In this document: piece by piece, positions 24,535 to 36,892 of the stretch | Position numbering within the stretch: the stretch's first letter is position 1 | Layout of the letters: every line of letters starts with the position of its first letter | NCBI RefSeq assembly: GCF_048128805.1 | Contig: NC_135999.1 | Coordinates: forward strand, 15,291,190-15,355,189 | Origin: Centroberyx gerrardi | Taxonomy: Eukaryota; Chordata; Actinopteri; Beryciformes; Berycidae | Direction of reading: 5' to 3' | Length of the DNA: 64,000 bases | Notes under the pieces: model-generated | Database searches by the model: none | The model's input: only the letters and a program-made list of their open reading frames with translations | What the model was told of the DNA's origin: nothing | Program-made: the position numbers and the translations under genes

Positions 24535-26639
24535 GATGGGGCAACAACAGTAATAATACAAGTAGGCTAATCAAATCAGAGTAAGCAATAAATGTAGATT
24601 GTTAGTTTTTTTTAGTACTTGTGATGGCCCGGTAATCGCAGACCCAGTCATTCTTGAGGATTAAGAAGGTGAATGCATCATATGCTCGCACTCTGAGACA
24701 ACATAGTTTCTGTTAGCGGCAAAGGTTGAAATTTAACTTCTTGTTGAATCTTGATTTAAAGTTAGGTTTTTGGGTTATATACAGGTGTTGAGCCTATTGT
24801 GCCATATGAGTCTTTGTATTCAGTACACCAAAAATGTAGCTGTAAGTAGCCTGGTATTTGTGGAAGCTGTTAAGGTAAAGTGCCTCTGTGCTGGGGTAAA
24901 GGAATCTGAGTCCCAGTTTTGTTTTGGCCCTGGGCCTCAGGAACTGGTGGCCCATTTCTTACCATCTCAATGCAAGCCAAATCTGGAGTAATCCTGCCTG
25001 TTTGCACTCAAGTCAGTGTAAACAAGCAGCCTTACAGGGTTTTTTGAGGTAAATTCAAATGCCAGATATGGACTGAACTGCCAACAGTTTGTGAGAATGT
25101 AAGCACTTTAACTGCAGGAATGCATCTGTAGTTGTGGATTAAGGCAGGCATCTTAACTGCTGGTTTAATACTGTTCAATCAATGAGCCAAAAACCTATAC
25201 TGATTTACACCATTTGAAAAACACGATACAGAACAATTAAAAGTGGTTTCACTTTATTCTGACTGACCTCAGAAAAAAAAAAAAACATTACACCAACCTC
25301 ACAGAGTATAGTTGCTTATAAGATAGTGACATTACAATAAAGCCAAACTTTACAAAAGGGTCATAGTAAATTGGAGTAGAACCTGGATAGTCAAACAACA
25401 GGATTTAGGACAGCATAATTGATTTTTGCTGCAAGTTTGTGTAAAATGCAATCAACCCAGCTCAACAGTGGAGTTGAACCAGGTCAGCACACAATTATAT
25501 CCTGTTCCGTCTCCAATGAATGAAACAATTTTGCCGGTGATATATAAAAGACATACCAGCTCAACTCACACAGTAGTTGTCTACTGGATTTCAGGAGAGG
25601 GTATGCACTATGTAGTACTAATGCAATGTGAAAAGTTATCCAATGTGCTATTTTATCATTAAATAGAACATTGAAATATACAAACTACAACCACAAATGA
25701 AATGTGAAGTTTCTATTCAAGTATGAGTGATCAAAATGTACCGCAAATTACAGCATTGTGCAGATTGTTTTTTTTTTAACTCATGCATGCTCCGAGATAA
25801 AATAGATAACTCTGCATGACACTTGAAATGACCGTAATGGATGAAGCCTGGGCCTCCACTGACTTGAGAACATCCAACAGGGGCACCGGTGGCACAGAGT
25901 GATGGGACAGCCCCATGTCTATGAGACTGACATCAACTGGTCCTAGTTTAGACAATGCAAAGAGAACTATATTTTAAACTGATCTTATCTCCCAAAAACA
26001 TAAGAAAAATGAATCTGAATTCTGTGGTTACATTAGTCTCAACTTTGTAACAGACAGAATACATGATAGCTTATTGGTTACCCCTGAATTTGCTACACAA
26101 CATTATCATTTAATTTTAACTACTGAGTGTGAGGGTTGCCCTTTTTTTGTATTTTTAATGCATGCATTGAAGCCAAACATGAGGCTTCACGTAATGTGTG
26201 ACTAGTTCATGAAACATGAAACTGTCACATAAAATTGCCCTCTTTGTTTCTAAAAGGATTCTCATGATTAATATTTTGGTTGCCCAACCCCAATGGTAGA
26301 TTGCTGGTGTGCCTCAGGAGTGTAAACCAAATTACAAGAACGTAAAAAAAAATAGAAATGCACAGGCACACAGTAATTACACACAACATGATCCCTTCAT
26401 AACAGACAGAAGCATTTCTTGCTTGGTCATTGGAGTTGTGCATGGAGTCTTTCTGTTTTATTTGGTCATTGGAGTTAAAATAAACTGTTGGCTTATACAA
26501 ATTCTGGTTCTAGACAGTTAGTCCATCTATGGTTTTATGATCAAACAAATGTAGCAGATGCTACCTATCCAACTGTCTCCCCATATATTTCCCTGAATTG
26601 TGTAAAACAGCAAAGAGGCATCTACTGGCAACACAAATC

Positions 26640-26885
26640 GTGAGTTTGGAATTGTAAGGTTCTATCTGACTTTTTTTTTTTTTTTTTAACCAAAATTGAG
26701 TTCTCTACATATTCATGATCTTTGAATCTTACTTTATGCTTGTGTGGTTTATTCAGGTTTAATCTTTAAAAAAGATAGAAAGTACATGACAGTTTTGTGA
26801 GCTTGTAGGCCTATGTCAAATCTTTGATGCTCAATATGTCAGACCTGCACTCCACCCAGATAGAACCTTATAATTCCATACTCAC
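26640..26885. mobile_element. Short inverted-repeat (MITE-like) element
   Basis: A 28-nt arm at 26640-26667 is the reverse complement of 26858-26885 with two mismatches. The interior of about 190 bp is non-coding and begins with a T run at 26671-26687. The size and terminal inverted repeats suggest a non-autonomous DNA transposon; target duplications are not clear. Confidence 0.5.
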
Positions 26886-27073
26886 AAAATGTGACGAGAC
26901 TTCTGCATCACATTTACTACCCCAGAGAAACTTTAGCTGAGGTTTCATAGGAGAATCCCAGTCAGAAAATGTAAACTAAAATAATTCACAAACAGCACCA
27001 CAAACTCATCCTCAAGCCTTTCTTCTGCAGATGAAGGCCTGTCAGGTTCCCATCTTCTGATGAAGAATCAATA

Positions 27074-30000
27074 TCAAGGGGTAAAATACATCTCTTTGGT
27101 CAGCATTGACACAATGCATGGGATTTGTTTCTTTGCATCAAAACCTGCCGCATTGGAGACAGACTCAAACTCTACTGCCACCTTGTGGTTCACCCGTGTC
27201 ATGATGTGAAGGAGCTCCAGCTCTTTTCCATATTTGCCGATCATATCACACAGTGACTGGATGAACCAGGAGCCAGTCATAGTATTCCTCCATGAGTAGT
27301 AGCCTGTGGATAGATGAGTGATAGGAGTGATAGAGTGAAGGGTGTATCAAAGCAATGTGTAAAAATTATACAGTGAGTATACAAAAAGACCCAAGTGTTT
27401 GAGTGTGTGTGTCAGTGTAATAAGCACAAACCTGGGGCTGTGGAGTAGGCATAGAGGAAGTCTGCTTCCACAGGGATCTTAGTTGTACTGCCATCTGCTC
27501 CGCTGTCTGTTTCAATGCCCGCATCTAGATCAGTGCCTCGGCAGGCCTAGTCAATGTGCACACACAAAATAAGAATCATTACAGCATAGATACTTAAGCA
27601 TAGCCCGAGCTTAATTTGTGTATAGGAGAAAGGATGCAAAACTCTTGCAATACCTGGATGAAGAAGAGTTTAGGCTTGCCCACCAATGATTTACAGCGAT
27701 CGCCCCGGAAAAGTGATGTGAGGCTCTTGAGCTCTACTGAGGTATCTGTACCAAAGAACACGCCTTCGTCCCCATGACTCAACAGAACACAAATAAACGA
27801 GGCTGAAGAACTGTGATCTTCCTTTGAAACTAGAAAAAATGAATTGAATAGCCTTTTTTAGTATTTTTGGTAACCACAAGCTGATACATATGAAGACAAA
27901 GGATGAGAGGAATCAATAGTTTGGAGGGATAGTATAGCTGGAAGTTCACGTGTATGTGGTTTTGGGATTTGTATGAATAAATGCACCATACTTACCAGCA
28001 GTTAAAACCTGTTTCATCTGGTCAACTGTCTGGTCATTGTAAACCTTCACTTTGTAACCCAGCATCCCAAACACCTTCATCACGTTGCCTGCATCTACGT
28101 CTGTACCGTTCCGTTGATTCATGCCTTTGAAAACAAAACAGAGAGAATTGCCATTGTTTCTTGAAGAACACAACGAGAATACAGTAAGAAAGAGAATTAG
28201 ATTCAAAACTCTATAGTCCTTTTCACTATACATAGCCCAGGTCTAAGTGCATTGTAGAACTTTTTTAACTCTTGGCCAACTGGTTTCTTTTTTGCTTATG
28301 GACTATGCTACTCACTTTGTTTGGGATATTCCTTCAACTTGGCAACAGGATGAGTTGAGTATGAATTTCAATGCATTGCCTTGCCAAGGGTGTTGGTGCG
28401 GCCCATGCCCCCATTAAAAACCTGGGCAAACCCCATCAATTCCTCTCTCTTTCCCTCAGCTGGTTAGAAGGTGAGCAGGTGAACTATTGAAGCCTCCTAA
28501 AGGTAAGCTGCTTGTTGTGTGTTCAGAGTTACTTTACCCAGACAAAGCTTGCTTCTCCTGAGAGAGTTATATTTACAGGTCGACACTGTGCTACGGTTCG
28601 GTGAAGTTGGGTGGCCACCATCTTCACAGGGCAAAGCTTAGTTGTTGTGTCTTGTCTGTCTTCACCAGCTAGACCTCCATCCATCGCGTGCCTGTAGCCT
28701 GTGCGCTTCAGGATCACATGCTTCTAGCATGTGGGCTAATGTGCCTGCACTCACCTACTCTCTCTGTGGGAGTGAGGCTGAGGACCACAACAAGCCCACT
28801 AGGTTGAGTCACTTTATTCTATTGGCTGTGGATTCCCCACTTAGCTGTATGCACTGTGTTACCCTTTGTCCACATCTGTGTGAAGCCTCTACCTCTGGGG
28901 TAGCACCTAAGCACAAGCACCCTCCCACTGCTACAGCGGGTGCTCCCTCCTATAAACAAATTGAAGGCTCAAGCAGCTTCTCTGGTTGATTAAGTCTGCT
29001 CACTCAGTCCTGCTAGATGAGGATCAAGACTGAGACAAAATCTGCCTCTTTGCTGGACATATGAGTATGACAACAAATCTGTGTCAGATGGAGCACATTC
29101 CTAGCCCTGAGCCAACTGACCCAGTAACTGGGCTAACTTGTCCCCTTAGCCCAAGCTAACTAATGATTTACAACTGCACATTCTGAAGTGCCTTTAGCTT
29201 GACCTGTTCTGCAGCAGAATTAACAGCACTGATGAGCCTGACCCTGAATACTACATCAAGATGAATGAACACATGAGAGATAGCTTTGAAGGGCTAACTA
29301 TAGAGCTGTTACACTAAGCCCAGGCTAAACGGTGCAGGGTGAAAAGGCATTTAAACTAGCTCTTTATCAACTATTATCTAGGGCTAAGAATTCCCTTTAG
29401 CTAAAATATGCAGTGGTCAAAGTATATGAATTAACTGCAGTTTCAGATTGAATGGGTTTAATTAAAATGCATTGAGCCCAACCCTGTTCAAATGACCCAA
29501 ATAAGTACCTGTTTTTCTGTCAAAGTTCTTGTTGTTGATGATGATACACTGGCCAATGCTGGGGTAATTAAGGCTGTATCTGAAGCTATGAGAGTTGGGC
29601 TTGGCATCCACTTCCACAGCGGCAGGGGTACTCACAGACCCCTCTGACCTGGAGGAAAACAAATCACAACGATTATCCTAATCAAGAAAACAACACAGAG
29701 ATCCTTTTAATAGTACACGTACAACTGTGTCCGAGAGCTACTGTAGGCAGGAAGCATGAAGCGTGTGTTATTACAGGCAGGCCTGAAAGAGTGCCTCGTT
29801 GGTTATGAAAGTGAATTTTCGGTTATAAGAACTTATTAAACTAGCTAAGATACAGTAATTGGCGGGTCGTTTAGTGTTACAACGGCAGTATCAATTTGGC
29901 AACAATAGCTTTGTAAATTAACTAAGATGGATAGCTTCAAACAAGCTACTCATAGCATGGTCTGTGGGCTAGCTAGCTTGCTAACATTATAGCTACATAA

Positions 30001-30110
30001 CAAAGAAGTGCTGTCGGTAGCTAAGTTACGTTAACTCACTGTTGTCCATCGCCCCGGCCCCGCCTTGCGTCGGTGCAGTCTCCTCCGGGTCGGGAGCCGT
30101 TGGTTGACAT
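27074..30110 (-). CDS. casp3: Caspase-3, executioner cysteine protease, complete
   Basis: Six coding exons on the - strand: 30040-30110, 29509-29648, 27996-28124, 27654-27829, 27432-27546 and 27074-27303. All are GT-AG and in phase, giving 286 residues. The prodomain is short, followed by [20 protein letters not shown] and [12 protein letters not shown]. The catalytic His is in SHGDEG (about residue 132) and the catalytic Cys in QACRG (about 174). IETD-S (about 183-187) is the expected processing site between large and small subunits. [20 protein letters not shown] distinguishes caspase-3 from caspase-7, which has a different sequence there. It acts in the cytosol, cleaving after DEVD-type sites to execute apoptosis. 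The N-terminus (ATG 30110-30108) is Gly/Arg-rich and unlike the mammalian one, so the first residues are the least certain. Fish can carry two casp3 copies; a/b is not resolved. Confidence 0.96.
28125..29508 (-). other. casp3 intron 2
   Basis: Nearly 1.4 kb, the longest casp3 intron. It is less AT-rich than its surroundings between about 28500 and 29400, which may be an old repeat, but I could not match it to any family. Confidence 0.6.
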
Positions 30111-30854
30111 GGTTTTGGTTCAGCAAATTAACGATAAACCGAACAGAGTTAAACGACGTAGCTAATAAACAAGTGTTTAGAGGACGCTGCCCGTGTACAT
30201 GCCTTCCTGGCTATTCTCTGTCTGTTAGTGCAGCCTCAGTAAACAAGAGATGCTGATGTCATGCGAAAGATGCGCTTGTTTTCGACTCCCGCGCCTGCCG
30301 GTACTCACAGACCCTTTTGCACTCCTGCCAACCTACCGACCGTATTTATTAAAACCATGGTCACATCATTACTCATTTTGTGCAAAGAACCACATTCAAA
30401 TAATAGCTAATTCTTCAAATCTTACTCTGTTGCTATGTAATGTTAAAGGGAAGGCTCAAGACTTTAGGGGCATATCCTACTACTCACTAAATCAAGCATC
30501 CCACTACTAGGGCATTTAAATTTTGTTCTGCTTTTGTGTCTGAGAAATTGGAACCAGCTTCCTGTTGACAATGTTAACAATGCTAGTGTAACTCAACGCG
30601 GGGCTGAAACCATCACTCCTAACCCTACAATGAATAAACTGCATCTAACATCTCTTTTTGTACTCAATGTCAGCTTCACATTCTCTGTCCAACAGTTGTA
30701 GAAAGTGTTGATTTTGTATCACTTCCCCGAGTTTGCCATTAAATGGGTCAAAATGACCCATGTGTATTTTCCTTTGCTAGACCTATTTTAAGCCTGTGAG
30801 TATGGTACATTAGATACTTTAGAGAAGACACCAAAAATGGCATGGTTTAATATT

Positions 30855-30860
30855 TTTATT
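30855..30860 (-). terminator. Candidate poly(A) signal of the ART-like gene
   Basis: AATAAA on the - strand about 650 nt beyond the stop codon of the ADP-ribosyltransferase-like gene. Candidate only. Confidence 0.4.
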
Positions 30861-31128
30861 TGCTGAACAAAACTCTGTACAGTAGCCTATAATTACCCAT
30901 ACATATATTTGGAGCCTCTAGTGCACCAGCAGTGGCCTTTGATGTACAGTAGATATAGATATGCCCCTCGACAACCACACACCCACTCACACACTCACAC
31001 ACACACGTTATGAGTCATGTGTAATAGGGTTAATATTTCACACAGTCCAAAAGTTGTTTCTTTAATAAACTTTCACTTCTAATTTCATTACCTTTTATTA
31101 TGTGAGTGTAATATAGATCCAAAAAGGG

Positions 31129-31130
31129 AC

Positions 31131-31171
<41 letters not shown>
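31129..31171. repeat. (CA)n microsatellite
   Basis: About 42 bases of CA repeat, probably within the 3' UTR of the - strand gene. Confidence 0.95.
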
Positions 31172-31175
<4 letters not shown>

Positions 31176-31504
31176 TTTACCAACATTAAACCAGCAAAAC
31201 AAGTTTTTCTTCCTGCCAACAATTGCTGAAAAGATCTTTTAAATTAACTTGATTTTGGATATATTAAATAATATGCTATCAACTTCTAGCAATACACCTA
31301 GTTATGATCTGACAAAATAAAAGACAGCTCAGTGAAAAACAACATACTAAAGTTGTAAAAGTTGTTTTAAAGTTGAGTTGAAAGGGAAGCTGATTTGAAA
31401 ATGTATGAATCACTGACAAATAATTTAAAATACACAGTATTACACAGTATTAAATTGGCAAGTGACCTCCCTGCAGGTGGAGCCCTTCTATCTGTACAGT
31501 ATGT

Positions 31505-33523
31505 TTATATGGCGAGGAGCAGGAAGAGCGGGGCAGCCAGCAGCACCAGTGCACTGGAGCGCCCCACATGGCCCGAGTTACCATCAGAGTTACCATTCCT
31601 GAAAAGGAAATTGAGACAGTGAGATAAATGTCTGTGAATATAGACTATACATTCATGGATGACAGAATGAAATATTGTATTTGTTATGATATTCACCACC
31701 TTGGTTCATTAAGGCAAAAAGGGCCTGTAGTAAAAAGAGTAGGATATTTTGCCTTCAGAACTGCCCTTAGTTTTTCTCTTGCTGATATTAGTTCCCTTCA
31801 GCACAATTACATTTTAGAAAGTAGAGTGGAAGTTACTTGAGAAAAGCAACATTAACATACTGATTAACTTACTTCAGTTTATCTTAGGTTAGAAAAAATT
31901 GATGTCCTCATTGAGGCAAATTGTCTTGCAGCTTAAACACAGTTACAGCAGACAACAGTCATCTCAACATTTGACACAATTATGTCACATGGGAGAAGTG
32001 GAATCACCTATTAAAATAAAATGCGGCTACTGTGCAATGACAATACAGCTTCAGAGTTTCAGTGCTTTGTCATCATCAACCCTCAGGTGACATGCACAAT
32101 TCAAAAAAGTGCATTTTATAAATAGTATGTAGGACTGAAGTAGGTTACATTAGATATTAAATAGCTGTTTTTGTGGCTTCAGCTTATTACCATTAACTGA
32201 TTTATGGCTGGAGGGATAAATGAGTTTCTGGTTCTATTTGTTTTAATTCATTTGTTTTATGAAATGCTGGACACAAATTTGCGCCTGTAATGATAGATAT
32301 AGACATAAGTTTTATTTTTTTACATTTCATTTGTTGGAGTAGTGAGTAATTCTCTGTAACAATTCAGTAAAATGCATACCTCTGCAGATAGGAACATTTG
32401 TGTTTCCAGTAAGTTCCCTTGGACATCAGAGTGATCACTTTTTTGGCTCCGTCGTTCAGGATATCCACAGCCATCACCTGGAACAGCTCGTGGGGAGGTA
32501 TTACGACCTCTATGTCCCTGAAACAAGAATAATCCCTCACGTCTACCGCAAGACAGGATGACACCTTGAATTCAGTTTGGCAAAACCTCTCCATGAAAGG
32601 ACTTCCCCAGCGGTACGTTCCGAGGCGCACCTCTGAGTTCACCTCAGTCGTGTTCAGGTTCAGATGAGTTCCACTTGAGCCCTCGTAGCAGTGTGTTTTG
32701 TTCAGTATCCGCAGGGCATCAGCCAGAAGGAAATGGAGAGACTTGTAGGGAAAGTCGCTTTTATAAATTTCGACGGTGCTACCTAGGCTTCTGACAGCAT
32801 TGTTGAATTTATCATAGAAGTTGAAGTCGCTTGTGAACACTGCCAGAGCAATGTTGTGTTCCTCTTGGGCCCCTGGAATCTGCTTCCTACAGGTTTTTCC
32901 ATTTTTCCAGGCCTCTAAATAAAATTGATCTGCCTTAAGCTCCTTTTCCAGTAAACCACCTGGCTCTATAACCTTCTTCAGCATGTCTACTTCACATCCA
33001 CTGTACTGGTCATCAACTGAGTCCAGCTCCTTGTTCATAGCAGTCGCTGATTTTGCAAAGTTCACAGATTTTGTTCCAGCCTCTGTTACAGGTAAAACCT
33101 GGGATATGTGTGAAGAAAATATTAGTCACATTCAAACAACAGTTCTCAAACATGTTTACCTTACAACACAATTTAATGTAACTTAAGATAAGATAAGATA
33201 GCACTATTGATTCTCTTGGGGAAATTCAGGTGCCACAGCAGCAATTGACGGACAATGCCAAAGAAGTAAAGTATGTGTCAAGTACAAGGTAATAAAGGAA
33301 TAAATGAAATAGCTACTGACATAGAATAAAGGTAATGAACATAATATACAACAATAGAGACAATAGAGATAATGCAACTAATGCAAATAAATGCAAATAA
33401 TAAATAAAATATAAAATAAATGCAACTTTCCCATGCTGCCTTTGTCAATTAGGCTACATTTTTTTAAATACTTACTCCCATGATAATGATGAGCAGTAAA
33501 GAATATTTATCTTTTGACTCCAT
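31505..33523 (-). CDS. GPI-anchored ecto-ADP-ribosyltransferase-like protein (ARTC family)
   Basis: Three coding exons, 33476-33523, 32380-33098 and 31505-31598, in phase with GT-AG introns, give 286 residues. The N-terminal hydrophobic stretch YSLLLIIIMGVLPVTEAG is a signal peptide. The last 18 residues (ALVLLAAPLFLLLAI end) after a small polar region fit a GPI-attachment signal. Between them is the arginine mono-ADP-ribosyltransferase fold: SLHFLLADALRIL, EVRLGTY, VVIPPHELFQV and the cysteines of the ART1/ART5 type. Family enzymes transfer ADP-ribose from NAD+ to arginines of surface or secreted proteins using an R-S-ExE triad. Here the position of the triad Arg reads CYEG (Glu, about residue 155) instead of YRG or FRG. 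The Ser motif reads GTYRWGS, and ExE reads DIE (about 211-213), keeping only the key second Glu. The gene is open throughout, so this looks like an intact but probably catalytically altered paralogue. Which ART number applies cannot be said. Confidence 0.88.
31599..32379 (-). other. Intron of the ART-like gene
   Basis: AT-rich intron with GT at 32379-32378 and AG at 31600-31599. No element is recognised in it. Confidence 0.7.
33183..33420 (-). mobile_element. Non-LTR retrotransposon 3' tail (LINE/SINE type)
   Basis: Read on the - strand it contains CTGAATTTCCCCAAGAGAAT and ends in TATCTTATCTTATCTTA. That is the kind of conserved tail plus short tandem repeat left at the 3' end of common fish LINEs. 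It lies within intron 1 of the ART-like gene and is truncated and diverged; the family is not assigned. Confidence 0.6.
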
Positions 33524-34531
33524 GTGTCCAAGGATCTGAGTCTAATGGTGTAAGAATTTAATAACTATCACTCTGAAATGAATCTGTTCCCACCTGTCCT
33601 CTGCTCTACTGAAATGATATCAAATGGTAGTGTAACCTAAGTAAATAAGGCTATACTGGTGCCAAATCACATGGGACAGAGTAACCAATAGAGAGGTGAT
33701 GGAAATGAGACATGAAAGTGAGACATTTTGTTGATAGTGATGTCACCACTATTCAGCCCAGGCTGACTATCAACAAAAAGATGTGTTCCATTCGCAGTTC
33801 ATTTACAAGTAGGTTTTGTGTGGGTTTCGGTCTTTAAATATAGCTAGCCTATTTATTAGGCTGTTGCCCCAAAGTCATGTGTCCTCATGTATTTTACAAT
33901 AATATTTTTAAGCACATGGGCCTATGTGTAAACTCATTGGGACAACAGCCTAACAGTTATATTTAAAGACCAAAACTCATACTTAAAATATTTAATCTGT
34001 AAGTACATGCACATAGCGTCTCGAGGACAGAACTTTCTGATGGAAAATGATGAATATTTGATGATGCTGAAGATTTTTAACTTAACTAAGATTTTTAAAG
34101 CTCAGCCAAGAGCTCAGCCAACCAGTTTGGAAAGGGGAAAAACAAAGTAGTATGGGGCGATCATGGCCTTAGGTGGTGCTGTTTTCCAATTTGGGATTGG
34201 GCGTTTAAAAGGGAAATCCACCCCATCAGACTACAAATCACGTTATCGCTATGATCTCAGACAGCTCAATCAATGCCAGTGTTAACGACCATTTCTCACA
34301 GCTAGAAACCAGAGAACCAAGACTCTGACCTGTGATCTCATCAACATCAAAAGTGCTGATCCGGTGACAATGACTTGGAGAGAGACTGTGCAGTGTCTAA
34401 TAACAACAGTTCTGAACAAGGAAATGTACCTGTATTCCTGGAAAAGTACCCTGGGTATTACCACTGTGTTAACATAGTCAGTTTTCAACTTACTGGAAGC
34501 AGTTCCAGCTTCTGTCTCTTGATGAAATCAC

Positions 34532-34703
34532 AGATTAGATTCGCACAAGCTCTAAATTTGGGGGACAGTGGTTCATATTCAGTAATACAGTGGGAGGGAG
34601 GGATTATAATTTTTGCAATGGCAAAATAATGTAAGAGCATTCAATTATGTTATATTATGTTAGATACTGTAATGTTAGCCTACAATAAGCAAGTTTTATA
34701 AAC
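34532..34703 (+). repeat. Copy 1 of a ~170-bp duplicated segment
   Basis: Highly similar to 36713-36881: the shared stretch runs from AGATTAGATT through CTCTAAATTTGGGGGACAGT to AAGCAAGTTTTATAAAC. There are scattered substitutions and one short indel in the middle. This copy lies outside the TIR element at 35553-37021; the other lies inside it. Confidence 0.85.
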
Positions 34704-35105
34704 ATTAGCATTACTAGCTGACTGCAACTAGACCTACAATACAAATACATCAGTATCTTAAAATGCCAACATTACCTTTTACTGCTTTAACTTAGCTATC
34801 TCTTTTATCTTTTTGGTTGTTTTGTCCAACTGTCATTTTGCTTAGATGGCAGAAAACTGGATGAAGTGGCATTTCTGTGCCGAGCATGATGGGGATTTTT
34901 GACACAGGAATCTCATCTGTTTCCCAGAGAACAACAGGACTGCAGTGTGGGCACAGATGGCTATGCTATCATTAGAGCGGCTCGAGATAAGGTACCATCC
35001 CAGAAATCTCATTGGGCCACATAATTTATCATCAACAGACAGACATGAACCAAAGACCATGAGATCTGATGGTATCATTTAGATCATTCTGCCTACCTGG
35101 GGAGT

Positions 35106-35345
35106 TTGGTCAGTTCACCCTTATTTTGGTGTAGGCCCGTCGCCCCGGGGCCCAACAACAAGGAAGTAGCGGAATGCTTCACATGTTTCGTCAGCACGCC
35201 TCCATGGTCTGCTGATGAGCCTGTGTTTATTTTGGGAGATTTTAATACTCTCCTGCATCTCCCAACTTTACAGCAATATGTGGACTGTCCAGCTCGGTCA
35301 ACACACATCCTCAACCTCTGTTATGGGAACGTTGAGGGTGTACAA
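35106..35345 (+). mobile_element. LINE endonuclease-domain fragment
   Basis: An open frame encodes PVFILGDFN followed by LPTLQQYVDCPAR and ILNLCYGNVEG. The order GDFN, LPxxxQYVxCxxR, LDxCYGNV is the apurinic-like endonuclease domain of fish L2/jockey-type LINEs. No reverse-transcriptase region follows. The TIR element begins about 200 bp downstream. Confidence 0.8.
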
Positions 35346-36604
35346 GATAGTGTACAATGTCCAATGTTATTTAACATAAATGTTGTGTTATGTTATGTTA
35401 AATGTTATTTAACCATCTGATTAATAATTGGCAAGCAATTAACAATGGGTCAAATATCATTACCAAATACTTTTTTTTTTTTTAGATTACTTAGGGGCCA
35501 GGTGGGTGGAGAATTGACAATCAAAAGAAAATATTTGAAAGTCAATTTGTTAGGGGTCCAAGCACGAAGTGCTGTAACCCTATTGTTTTTGATCGGATTA
35601 TTATTATTCCGCTTGTTCTGCCCTAAAAGCATCTGGATCTCAGAAACTGTAAGAGCTACAGCAACCAGATAGGTAGATAGGTCCAATATCTCAGCCGCTA
35701 CTCAGGCAACAAAATCCACGCAAATTGGCCGCATGGTGGCGCTATAACAAGCAACAAACGTTTTGGCCTATAACTTATGAACCGTAAGGGCAAATATCAA
35801 AATTCACAACTGTTTTTTCGCTTCTCCTACAAATTTTGTCCAATCTTCACCAAATATGGCACACAGTATATCTGGACTGTCCTGCATAAAAGATGTCAAA
35901 AGATTTTTATATTCCATACCGTTCTGCTACAATTGGCTTTCAAAATTTTGAGGCGAGGCCTAATATACAAAAATTGCCATAAGTCAGGAAGTTGTTGGCC
36001 TACCTTAAACAAATTTGGTGCATATGTGCACGAGTCAACTCTGGTAGTATGCAAAATTTGGTGGTATTGTAATCATAGTTGACGCTATAGCATATCCTAA
36101 CTTTAAATGGCCACAACACACTGGCTTAGTCTCATTTAGTTGACTTTCAACATTGGTGTCCCTTTGTCTTGTTTCCCCACTGTGCAATGCCAACACCAGA
36201 GGCCCAGTGGTTAAGACACAGGTCGACAGTGCAGAAGATTATCAGCACTGTCCTCTCACAGTGACAAGGTTCTAGTTTGGAAGCTCTGCCCTACCCCTTT
36301 CTGTGTAGAACCTGCATTTACTCCCGTTTGTAGATGCAAATGAGTTAGTAGTAAATTATATTGCAGGCTACCATTTTGACAAAATTAGTTCAATTTAATT
36401 GTAAAGTTTTTCCACTGCCTCCTTTGTTCAAGCAGATTCCATGATAACAGTGGCAAAAGATATTCTTGGACATTAAGACCATCAAAGTTCTCTAAAATGC
36501 ATCAGTGTGTATGTCAACTGCCTTCGGATGTAAGGGTCGTGAGTTCAAATCTCAGGTGGGGCACAAAATCTACAAATCTTATTCACTTCCATTGTCCCCG
36601 AGGT

Positions 36605-36703
36605 GCTCAAATGACCAATAGTTGAAGTGTTGCTTTGTGACTGTGTTCGTGCTACTGAATATGAAAAGGTGTTATATTCCCATAAAAAGCTAAGGTTTCT
36701 CAT
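36605..36703 (+). repeat. Internal duplication, copy R1
   Basis: A 99-bp block matching 36893-36991 with four substitutions by eye. The two copies flank the segment 36713-36881. Confidence 0.92.
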
Positions 36704-36712
36704 CGATGTATT

Positions 36713-36881
36713 AGATTAGATTTGCACGAGCTCTAAATTTGGGGGACAGTGGTTCATATTCAGTAATACAGTAAACAGTGGGAGTAGGATTACCATTTTT
36801 CCAGAATAATGTGATAGCATTCAATTGTTATATTATGTTAGATACTGTAACATTAGCCTACAGTAAGCAAGTTTTATAAAC
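36713..36881 (+). repeat. Copy 2 of the ~170-bp duplicated segment
   Basis: Counterpart of 34532-34703. It is sandwiched between R1 and R2 inside the TIR element. Confidence 0.85.
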
Positions 36882-36892
36882 TCAACTCAACT

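Larger units (their letters stand above)
23228..27073. other. Intergenic region between stox2 exon 1a and casp3
   Basis: Holds the upstream region of stox2 and the casp3 3' flank. Features seen are a hAT-like end (24160-24225), poly(A) runs (24507-24534) and a short inverted-repeat element (26640-26885). No gene is supported. A TTTATT at 26457-26462 (AATAAA on the - strand) could be a distal casp3 poly(A) signal. Confidence 0.6.
30111..31504. other. casp3 promoter side and 3' flank of the ADP-ribosyltransferase gene
   Basis: No coding region. The casp3 upstream DNA (30111-30340) is moderately CpG-rich and should hold its promoter. A TTTATT at 30855-30860 (AATAAA on the - strand) fits as the poly(A) signal of the ADP-ribosyltransferase gene. 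A CA microsatellite lies at 31129-31171. Confidence 0.55.

Noticed and set aside
28500-29400. Less AT-rich stretch in casp3 intron 2 that might be an old repeat
   Set aside because: No motif of any element family could be identified, and open frames there look random.
31129-31171. CRISPR-like regular repeats
   Set aside because: Simple dinucleotide microsatellite; no spacers, and this is a eukaryotic genome.
31505-33523. Toxin-like ADP-ribosyltransferase acquired from bacteria
   Set aside because: The intron structure, signal peptide, GPI signal and sequence blocks are those of the vertebrate ecto-ART family.
36483-36590. tRNA-like B-box (GAGTTCAAATCTC) inside the TIR element
   Set aside because: Only the B-box is convincing and the A-box and spacing are poor, so it is not called a SINE or a tRNA.
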